NCBI GenBank assembly: GCA_023135015.1
Contig: JAGLTZ010000319.1
Span: 1-9,770 of the forward strand
Direction of reading: 5' to 3'
From: Candidatus Latescibacterota bacterium
Lineage (GTDB): Bacteria > Blakebacterota > Blakebacteria > Blakebacterales > Blakebacteraceae
DNA: 9,770 nucleotides
In this document: one piece after another, positions 1 to 5,329 of the stretch
How positions within the stretch are numbered: the first letter of the stretch is position 1
How the letters are laid out: the number at the start of each line of letters is the position of its first letter
Notes under the pieces: generated by a model
Databases searched by the model: none
What the model was told of the DNA's origin: nothing
Seen by the model: only the letters and a program-made list of their open reading frames with translations
Translations under genes and position numbers: made by a program

Positions 1-455
1 CCGGTCTTGGTAAAATTCGCCGGATCCGGATCGGACAACCCTCCCCCGATGGCCTCTTCAACAGTAGCACGGTCCATGTAAGTCATCAGGTTAATGTTCA
101 TCCCGCCCCCGATCATCGGCTTGATCGGAAATAGGGGCAGCAGTGAAATCGGATACCTGACGTCGGCGAAAATTGCGAGACTCTGGTAATCCTGATCTGT
201 CAAGACCAGTCCTCCACCGTAATCGTAATTGGCAGTACCTTTCAGATACTCAGCACCCAGCTGGAATTTCAGTATGGGGATAAAACCGAGAGCCACATGC
301 GCGCCAAAAGCGGATGCGGCATCCATGGTTATGTAATCTCCCTCCGGCTGGAAACTGCCGTATCGCAGACCTATACCTGTCTGGGCACTGGCGGACGAAG
401 CTATCAGGGCGACGAGGGCAATCGCCGCAACAGCTGAAACGATGCGACGGTTCAT
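1..455 (-). CDS. Outer-membrane beta-barrel protein, N-terminal part (gene runs off the window)
   Basis: The first 151 codons of a gene truncated by the left window edge. The protein begins MNRRIVSAVAAIALVALIAS, a classic Sec signal peptide with a predicted signal peptidase I cut after residue 24 (ASA|Q). The mature part alternates hydrophobic/aromatic and polar residues with glycine-rich turns (for example GLRYGSFQPEGDY, then a KFQLGAEYLKGTANYDYGGG stretch), as in small transmembrane beta-barrels of the outer membrane. The ATG at 455 is chosen because AGGAG (462-466 on the complement) lies 6 nt upstream and a signal peptide follows at once. Another minus-strand frame, open from 516 to 250, has neither. 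The gene diverges from rpmB. No specific substrate or family can be named; a periplasmic beta-rich protein is the alternative. Confidence 0.8.
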   Translation of the reverse strand, partial: MNRRIVSAVAAIALVALIASSASAQTGIGLRYGSFQPEGDYITMDAASAFGAHVALGFIPILKFQLGAEYLKGTANYDYGGGLVLTDQDYQSLAIFADVRYPISLLPLFPIKPMIGGGMNINLMTYMDRATVEEAIGGGLSDPDPANFTKT

Positions 456-488
456 GCTTTTCTCCTTTTTCCGGGTCGATGGGGAGGT

Positions 489-516
489 AGAATGTCTTGC
501 CGCCCCCGGTGGTCAA
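489..516 (-). promoter_or_regulatory. Candidate promoter for the left barrel gene
   Basis: On the minus strand TTGACC (511-516, five of six matches to the -35 consensus) is followed after 16 nt by CATTCT (489-494, a weak -10 match). This would start transcription near 482, leaving a short leader before the ATG at 455. The -35 is good and the -10 is poor, so this is a candidate only. Confidence 0.35.
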
Positions 517-574
517 CCCTATTTTCTAGTGCTCGAATCGATTGACTGACAAGGCTGACTGCAAATCTCATGAC

Positions 575-589
575 GGGGTGCGACACCCC
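575..589 (+). promoter_or_regulatory. Hairpin in the rpmB leader
   Basis: GGGGTG (575-580) and CACCCC (584-589) form a perfect 6-bp GC-rich stem around a CGA loop. It ends 11 nt before the CAGGAG ribosome binding site (601-606). No T-run follows, only an AT-rich CAATTATTAT stretch, so it does not look like an intrinsic terminator. A role in translational control or mRNA stability of the ribosomal protein message is possible. A weak TTGACT (542-547) upstream might be the -35 of the rpmB promoter, but no convincing -10 was found. Confidence 0.45.
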
Positions 590-614
590 ACAATTATTAT
601 CAGGAGTATTGATT

Positions 615-803
615 ATGGCCCGCCGGTGTGAAATCTGCGGCAAAGGCCCGAGGGTAGGCGCCAACGTCTCGCACGCCCACAACGTGACTAAGCGGCGGTT
701 CTACCCGAACCTGCACAGGGTGCGTGCCCGCATCGACGGCCGTACCAGGTATATCCGAGTTTGCTCCTCCTGTCTTAAGGCAGGCAAGGTACAGAAAGTG
801 TAA
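615..803 (+). CDS. rpmB: 50S ribosomal protein L28 (bL28), zinc-binding form
   Basis: A 62-residue basic protein beginning [12 protein letters not shown], the hallmark N-terminus of bL28, with the family pattern [22 protein letters not shown] and a lysine-rich C-terminal end. Two cysteine pairs, C5/C8 and C50/C53, make the four-cysteine zinc ribbon of the C+ form of L28. Length is normal for the compact zinc form. bL28 is a component of the large ribosomal subunit. The start at 615 is preferred over an in-frame ATG at 570 because CAGGAG lies 8 nt upstream and homologues begin at MARRC. The gene stands alone, without rpmG or another ribosomal gene beside it. It ends 6 nt short of the stop of the convergent barrel gene, with no terminator between. 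Confidence 0.97.
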   Translation: MARRCEICGKGPRVGANVSHAHNVTKRRFYPNLHRVRARIDGRTRYIRVCSSCLKAGKVQKV

Positions 804-809
804 ACTGGC

Positions 810-1493
810 CTATAACCTGCCGCCGAAGGTAACCTGAAGCCCGATCTCGAGCCAGGACAGATTTCCTTCTCCGAAATTACATGCATCCATGTAGTGATGG
901 TAGCGGAGCACACCGTCCATCATTACATCCCCAAGTTTGAATTCCAGTCCGCCTCCTACTGCTCCTCCCAGTTTATAGGCGCCGTTAATGACTGTATAGA
1001 TATCCCGCCCTCCGTTCAGGAATCGGTCCCAGATAAGCTGGTACATCCCCGCTGAAGCCATCACGAAGCCCCTTTTGAAAGGATTTGCAAAGGGAAACCA
1101 TCTGGCTCCCAGGCTCAGGATTTTCCCCTTATAGAAAGCCTCGTCGATCAGGGTCCTGGTATTCTTCTCGTACTTCTGCTCATCCACCTTGAATCTGGGA
1201 AGAGCCAGATCAACCATGAGATCGATCTTGCGCATGAAAGGTATGTATGCCCGGAAGATCAGCATTGTGTGAGGTCTGGCGTAGCCGTCATCGATATCAT
1301 CAGATGCCCCAAGATGCATGAGAGGAACGGTTACACCGGTTCCCGCCTGGATAATCACATACCGGAGTGCATCCCTACCGCCCGTCCCTCCTGTCGCTAC
1401 AGACTGCTGGGCATGGATACCGCGAGGCACGACCGCCGAAGCAATGATCGTGATGACAGGAATCACACTACGAAAGAACACACACCTGTTCAA
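810..1493 (-). CDS. Outer-membrane beta-barrel protein, last gene of the permease operon
   Basis: A 227-residue exported protein. The N-terminus (MNRCVFFRSVIPVITIIASA) is a signal peptide with a likely cut after residue 28 (IHA|Q). The mature part has alternating strands such as TMLIFRAYIPFMRKIDLMVDLALP and ends in LEIGLQVTFGGRL, a final amphipathic strand with an aromatic residue near the C-terminus as in porin-like barrels. The start codon is TTG at 1493, supported by GGAGGT five nt upstream. That Shine-Dalgarno lies inside the last codons of the preceding gene, and stop and start overlap as TTGA (1490-1493), indicating translational coupling. The preceding gene ends with the same TFGG motif, so the two may be distant paralogues. 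Specific function unknown. Confidence 0.78.
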   Translation of the reverse strand: MNRCVFFRSVIPVITIIASAVVPRGIHAQQSVATGGTGGRDALRYVIIQAGTGVTVPLMHLGASDDIDDGYARPHTMLIFRAYIPFMRKIDLMVDLALPRFKVDEQKYEKNTRTLIDEAFYKGKILSLGARWFPFANPFKRGFVMASAGMYQLIWDRFLNGGRDIYTVINGAYKLGGAVGGGLEFKLGDVMMDGVLRYHHYMDACNFGEGNLSWLEIGLQVTFGGRL

Positions 1494-2236
1494 CGTTTAC
1501 CTCCGAATGTCATGACCGCCAGGAGCCGCAGGCCGATCCAGCGGTTAGTCCAACGCTCCACATATGGATCATGTCGAAACTCAGCTTCAAACCCGTGCAG
1601 TTCCAATCCGGCATCCAGGGCAAACGCGGGTGTCAGAGGAAATACCCATCCCAACGCTCCCGTCCAACCTGTGGCCCAACCCGACTTCCCCGTATCATCA
1701 CCTGGGAATACCAGGCTGTTTCTGACAAGTTCCGGCTCTCCCCCCTCCTGCACCACCAATTTAACTGTTTCCACGCGGTGTCGGTACATCCCGATGGCTG
1801 CCTCCGCATAAGGACCCACCCTCCAAGATTTTCCTCCCCTCCACCGAATCCCCAGGTTCCATGCTGTAATATCGTTGCGACCATCCACCACAACGGCCAC
1901 GAAATCTCTATCGAGAGCCGCGACGTCGGTTCCGAAAGCGGGAAACGACGCCTGTATGAAAACACCCCACCGCAGCAGCGGACTGCAGGAGAACCGCTGC
2001 GTCAGCGCTGCACCGGAAGTCGCATAATAGGTGTTCTCAAATGGATCCTGCCCGGCCAGATTACCCTGTGGAATCACCCAGGCGACACCGACCGAGATAG
2101 CCATGGGGTCAGGCGGCGGTGGAGGCAGTTGTGCTCTGACGGGACCCGCAAGGGCTCCAGTGATGATTGCCGCAACAGCCAGCGCAGAGGGAATATTTCG
2201 GATCCGCAGGCCGGACCCCCTTTCAGGGAGGATCAC
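1490..2236 (-). CDS. Outer-membrane beta-barrel protein, middle gene of the permease operon
   Basis: Encodes about 248 residues. From a GTG at 2236 the N-terminus is a basic segment, then SALAVAAIITGALAGPVRA with a plausible signal peptidase cut after residue 35 (VRA|Q). The mature protein opens with a LPPPPPDP proline run. Barrel-like strands follow (ISVGVAWVIPQGNLAG; WNLGIRWRGGKSWRVGPYAEAAIGMY; GLRLLAVMTFGGKR at the end). The frame stays open up to 2386, but that part lies inside the permease gene and does not resemble a protein start. GTG 2236 lies 5 nt after the permease stop, with a modest AGGG about 7 nt upstream. A CTG at 2209 behind a better G-rich site is an alternative. Function is unknown beyond the predicted outer-membrane location. 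Confidence 0.75.
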   Translation of the reverse strand: MILPERGSGLRIRNIPSALAVAAIITGALAGPVRAQLPPPPPDPMAISVGVAWVIPQGNLAGQDPFENTYYATSGAALTQRFSCSPLLRWGVFIQASFPAFGTDVAALDRDFVAVVVDGRNDITAWNLGIRWRGGKSWRVGPYAEAAIGMYRHRVETVKLVVQEGGEPELVRNSLVFPGDDTGKSGWATGWTGALGWVFPLTPAFALDAGLELHGFEAEFRHDPYVERWTNRWIGLRLLAVMTFGGKR

Positions 2237-2241
2237 ACGCT

Positions 2242-3339
2242 CTACCCTACAAGGGCCTTCTCGGTTTCTTCGATTGCTTCTTCCTCGGAGGCTGCCTTCT
2301 CCAGTGAGGGAAAGTAAACCTGATCGAGTATGCTTTTGACTATCACCGCGGCCGGTACCGCGAAGAAAACCCCCCAGAATCCCCACAGGCTGCCACAGAT
2401 CAGAATAGCCATTATGATGGCGATCGGGTGAATGCTGGTTTCCTTACCGATTATGACGGGCGTCAGATAGTAGCCGTCCACAGACTGTACCCCCAGGTAT
2501 GCAGCCAGTGTGCCCACCGCCGCCGACCATGTGCCCCACTGGATAAATCCGGCGGCAACTACCGGGAAACCGACCACGATGGCTCCTACATATGGTATGA
2601 AGGTGGAGAGCCCGGTGAGGATACCGAGTAGCAGGAAATACTTGAGACCGATCACCCAGAAAACCGCTGTGGAAAGGAAGAAGAGGAGAAAAACGACGAT
2701 AAATTTACCTTTGATAAACCGCCCCATCTGCCTGTCGATATCGGCGAGGACTTCACGCATTGTGGCATGCCGGAGACCGGGAAGCAGCTTCACTATATAG
2801 TCCCAGATATGATCTTTGTCCTTCAGGATGAAGAACACGAGGAACGCCACTATCACCGCATTCACCGTCCCGCCTATCGTACCCCCTGCCCAGGCCAGCA
2901 GAACGGTGATCAGGCCGCCAAGCAGGTTCTCGATCTGCAGGGAAAGGCTGTCAAAGAATTCGAAGGCCGTGGTGCCGGGGAAGTATTGAGGATACTTATA
3001 CTGCATCTCACCAATCCAGATCTCTACCTTGGTGATGACGCCCGGGATCTGGTTGGCGAGCGAGTTAAGCTGCTCGACCACCGTGGGGACTATCGAGAAG
3101 ATGATAAGCGCCACCAAGAGGAGGGTCCCCAGCATCACCAGTACGATAGCCAGCAGGCGGGGAATCCTCCAGCGCTCAAGGCGTACCACCAGCGGATCAA
3201 GCAGGTAACCAACCACGCCTGCGGCGAAGAAAGGAACGAGCGCACCGAAGAACCACACCAGCACCACCAGTGAAAATACACCCAGCGTCAGCAAAACCCA
3301 GATTCTGGGCTCCCGGATTTTTTTACGCCAATCAGTCAT
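2242..3339 (-). CDS. AI-2E (PerM/YdiK/TqsA) family inner-membrane permease
   Basis: A 365-residue polytopic membrane protein, the usual length for the family. Hydrophobic segments lie near residues 12-48, 62-86, 139-172, 212-262, 268-285 and 303-337. A soluble stretch (87-138) after the first segments is typical. Family signatures are FFILKDKDHIW (169-179), STFIPYVGAIVVGFPVV (245-261), QSVDGYYLTPVIIGK (285-299) and HPIAIIMAILICGSLWGFWG (304-323). The C-terminal tail (346-361) is strongly acidic. Members have been linked to autoinducer-2 export (TqsA) or Na+/H+ antiport, but most are uncharacterised, so the substrate is open. The ATG at 3339 has AAAGG about 9 nt upstream. It is the first gene of a tight operon with two outer-membrane barrel candidates, which suggests an envelope role for the unit. 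Confidence 0.93.
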   Translation of the reverse strand: MTDWRKKIREPRIWVLLTLGVFSLVVLVWFFGALVPFFAAGVVGYLLDPLVVRLERWRIPRLLAIVLVMLGTLLLVALIIFSIVPTVVEQLNSLANQIPGVITKVEIWIGEMQYKYPQYFPGTTAFEFFDSLSLQIENLLGGLITVLLAWAGGTIGGTVNAVIVAFLVFFILKDKDHIWDYIVKLLPGLRHATMREVLADIDRQMGRFIKGKFIVVFLLFFLSTAVFWVIGLKYFLLLGILTGLSTFIPYVGAIVVGFPVVAAGFIQWGTWSAAVGTLAAYLGVQSVDGYYLTPVIIGKETSIHPIAIIMAILICGSLWGFWGVFFAVPAAVIVKSILDQVYFPSLEKAASEEEAIEETEKALVG

Positions 3340-3363
3340 ATAATCTGACCTTTTCGTTGACGA

Positions 3364-3397
3364 ATAATATAGCTGCAGATAGCCTTCCGTTGTCCAA
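3364..3397 (-). promoter_or_regulatory. Candidate promoter for the permease operon
   Basis: On the minus strand the overlapping hexamers TATATT (3366-3371) and TATTAT (3364-3369) each match five of six bases of the -10 consensus. They lie about 25 nt before the permease ATG. The nearest -35-like element, TGGACA/TTGGAC (3391-3397), is 19-20 nt away, wider than ideal. The 115-nt gap (3340-3454) is shared with the divergent TPR gene, for which no convincing plus-strand promoter is visible. Confidence 0.35.
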
Positions 3398-3454
3398 AGA
3401 TCGGATCACAGTTCAGTATACGTACCGGAACCGTCAAATGTCGACCCCAGCGGA

Positions 3455-4450
3455 ATGAAAATCAGTACCATTTTTCATAACCTTTCTCTGTCGGGCGTGG
3501 GTATCCTCTCCGCTCTGCTGCTTCTATCGAACCCTGCTGCTGCTTGTGCCCAGGTCGAGAACAGCGAATTGGCGGAAATCCGCCGGCAGATCGAGGGGCA
3601 CCGGTACCACAAGGCCGAGTTAAGACTTGAGGAGATCGTTGAGCGGAACACGGCATATGCCGAGGCGTGGGAGCTGCTCGGCGCAGCCCGGCAGGGCCGC
3701 TGGGACTTCTCCGGAGCTGCCGCGGCATACCGCAAGGCCCTCGACCTCGGCCGCGAGAATGCACCGCTGCTGCGGGGCTGGATCGAATCGGAGGGCCGCA
3801 GCCTCAGCAGGGTATCGCTCCTGTTCAAGGCCCGGCGACTTAAGAAATCAGCCATTCGGGCCCTGGAGCTCGATCCGTACAACGTCGAGACCAGAGGCAT
3901 TCTTGCAGCCTACTACTACGTGCTGCCTCGTTTTCTGGGAGGCGACAAGCAGAAGGCCAACCGGCTTGTGGAAGAGCTTGTCGAGCTGAGCCCGGCAGAT
4001 GGCTACTATCTGCTGGGGGCTCGCGCTCAGGACGAAAAAAAGCCCGATCCGACAATCCTCGAATACTGGGAGACCGCATTAAGGTACAACCCGCAGCATA
4101 CCGCCACCCTCAGATCCCTCGGTCTGTACTGGATAGGGCACGATTCCACCGTTCTAGCCGTCGACTACTACCGCCGGGCCGTCTCGTCCAAACCCGATGA
4201 TCCATGGATCTACCTCTCCTTCGGACGGGCTTACCGACGGGTGGACATGGATAAGAAGAGCGCAGAGCAGTTCAAAACAGCCCTGGAGATCGATCCTTTC
4301 TTCGCCGATGCCCGTTTCAACCTGGCCGAATACTACGAGAAAGTGGGAGATAAAGAGGCGGCGATACGCCACTACCAGACGCTGGCCCTCAACAACCCCA
4401 CCTATAGGTCGGCAGAGATCAGGAAACGTCTCAGACGGTTGATCAGATAG
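3455..4450 (+). CDS. Exported tetratricopeptide-repeat (TPR) protein
   Basis: 331 residues. The hydrophobic N-terminus (GVGILSALLLLSNPAAACAQ) is a signal peptide. Cleavage could be by signal peptidase I after CAQ. Lipoprotein processing at C31 is less likely because the -3 position is Ala rather than Leu. The rest is helical with TPR units, clearest at about 35-66, 67-100, 216-247, 249-282 and 283-316 (for example DPWIYLSFGRAYRRVDMDKK and DARFNLAEYYEKVGDKEAAI). A LPRFLGGDKQKANRLVEEL segment (157-175) resembles an inter-repeat motif seen in many bacterial periplasmic TPR proteins. TPR arrays are protein-interaction scaffolds; the partner is unknown. The ribosome binding site is weak (CAGCGGA close to the ATG). 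The 3' end overlaps the convergent DUF1080 gene by 49 bp. Confidence 0.87.
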   Translation: MKISTIFHNLSLSGVGILSALLLLSNPAAACAQVENSELAEIRRQIEGHRYHKAELRLEEIVERNTAYAEAWELLGAARQGRWDFSGAAAAYRKALDLGRENAPLLRGWIESEGRSLSRVSLLFKARRLKKSAIRALELDPYNVETRGILAAYYYVLPRFLGGDKQKANRLVEELVELSPADGYYLLGARAQDEKKPDPTILEYWETALRYNPQHTATLRSLGLYWIGHDSTVLAVDYYRRAVSSKPDDPWIYLSFGRAYRRVDMDKKSAEQFKTALEIDPFFADARFNLAEYYEKVGDKEAAIRHYQTLALNNPTYRSAEIRKRLRRLIR

Positions 4451-5181
4451 GGCGGAATCTCCCTGATGAAAATGTTGCGGAAGTAGAGAGGCGTTGAGTG
4501 CGACTGAAGTTCGATCGAACCGACAGGGTAGATCGGTTTCTCGCGCTCCCAGTAGTTCTCCATCACTACGTCATCCGCCACGAGCACACCGTTGAGGTAA
4601 ACGGTCACTCTATCGCCGATCATGATAATCCTGAAGGTGTTCCACTCACCTATCGGTTTATCTTCACATGTTAGCGGATCGCTCCGCCCCATCTGGTTGT
4701 TGTAGAGACCTCCTGAGCCCACAGGCCACTGGGCCGGATCCCATATCTGCACCTGGGGTGAACCGCGTAGATATATACCGCTGTCGCCAAAATCCCCGAT
4801 CTTCCAGTCCACCATAAGTTCGAAGTCGCCGTAATCCTTCACGGTACAGAGGTTATGCCCACCACCGTCGAATACCAGAATGCCGTCCACCACACTCCAG
4901 TGCGCCCGCATATCCTCGTCCGCACCGGCCTGAGCGTCCTCGAGTTCGGACCCGGTCATCCTTGCCCGGGAGACCGGATTGCCCACAAGTCCCTTCCAAC
5001 CCTTCAAGTTTTCACCGTTGAAGAGAGCTTCAAACCCTTCAGGAGGTTCATTCAGTGCCCGCTCCTGCCCTGCGCTGCACCCTCCGCATAAGGCGAAAAT
5101 GACCCCTGCGACTGCCGCAGCTGCGGCCTGCCGCAGCCACCTGCCTGTTCCAGCCGGTGAAGCCGGCATCATCCGGTACAC
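4402..5181 (-). CDS. DUF1080 / 3-keto-disaccharide hydrolase-domain protein, probable lipoprotein
   Basis: About 259 residues. After a hydrophobic leader (AAAAAVAGVIFALCGGC) comes a single DUF1080 domain. It begins GFEALFNGENLKGWKG and continues through WSVVDGILVFDGGG, FELMVDWKIGDFGDSGIYLR, PQVQIWD, GSGGLYNN, GEWNTFRIIMIGDRVTVYLN and ENYWERE to IELQSHSTPLYFRNIFIREI. This concanavalin-like beta-sandwich is found in sugar-active periplasmic proteins, some shown to hydrolyse 3-keto-glycosides; the substrate here is unknown. The likely lipid-attachment Cys follows LCGG, an atypical lipobox with Cys at -3. GTG 5181 is chosen because AGGGA lies 8 nt upstream. ATG 5172 or 5169 would give nearly the same protein. 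The last 15 or so residues extend beyond the usual domain end and are encoded opposite the TPR gene. Confidence 0.88.
   Translation of the reverse strand: MYRMMPASPAGTGRWLRQAAAAAVAGVIFALCGGCSAGQERALNEPPEGFEALFNGENLKGWKGLVGNPVSRARMTGSELEDAQAGADEDMRAHWSVVDGILVFDGGGHNLCTVKDYGDFELMVDWKIGDFGDSGIYLRGSPQVQIWDPAQWPVGSGGLYNNQMGRSDPLTCEDKPIGEWNTFRIIMIGDRVTVYLNGVLVADDVVMENYWEREKPIYPVGSIELQSHSTPLYFRNIFIREIPPYLINRLRRFLISADL
4427..4437. repeat. Small perfect inverted repeat in the convergent overlap
   Basis: CGTCT-C-AGACG lies within the 49 bp shared by the 3' ends of the TPR and DUF1080 genes. Because of this near-palindrome both strands encode an RLRR tetrapeptide close to the C-terminus: RKRLRRLIR in the TPR protein and INRLRRFLIS in the DUF1080 protein. 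Confidence 0.6.
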
Positions 5182-5240
5182 AGAACCGATCCCTATTTCG
5201 GGTTCACATCTTTGAGGACTATCGAACAAAGCATAGGGGG

Positions 5241-5268
5241 TTGCATAGGTGAGTGTCTCTGGAATAAT
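5241..5268 (+). promoter_or_regulatory. Candidate promoter for the PPC-caspase gene
   Basis: TTGCAT (5241-5246) and AATAAT (5263-5268, five of six matches to the -10 consensus) are separated by 16 nt. They lie in the 148-nt divergent gap (5182-5329) between the DUF1080 and caspase genes. Transcription would start near 5275, about 55 nt before the ATG. No clear promoter for the divergent DUF1080 gene was found. Confidence 0.4.
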
Positions 5269-5329
5269 CTCAGTTTACAGAATCCGATGCCGCAAGCTTT
5301 CATCCAACCCAAAACCGTCAGGGAAGAAA

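Noticed and set aside
250..516. An 88-codon minus-strand frame overlapping the left barrel gene
   Set aside because: It is in a different frame from the signal-peptide-bearing protein starting at 455, which has a good Shine-Dalgarno. Its Arg/Cys/His-rich product looks like an out-of-frame shadow.
1571..2317. A 248-codon open frame on the plus strand opposite the middle barrel gene
   Set aside because: Antisense to a gene with a signal peptide and a coupled operon position. The plus-strand product has no plausible domain, export signal or ribosome binding site.
2237..2386. The 5' extension of the middle barrel frame up to 2386
   Set aside because: These codons lie inside the 3' end of the permease gene and encode an Arg/Gly-rich stretch ahead of a normal signal peptide, so the real start is downstream, probably GTG 2236.
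3270..3458. A 62-codon plus-strand frame ending in an ATGA overlap with the TPR gene
   Set aside because: It begins antisense inside the permease gene, crosses the divergent promoter gap and has no ribosome binding site or recognisable sequence. The ATGA overlap appears accidental.
5249..5329. An in-frame GTG start giving 27 extra residues on the PPC-caspase protein
   Set aside because: It would bury the signal peptide behind a basic non-conserved stretch and overlaps the candidate promoter. The ATG at 5330 has a good ribosome binding site and starts the signal peptide directly.
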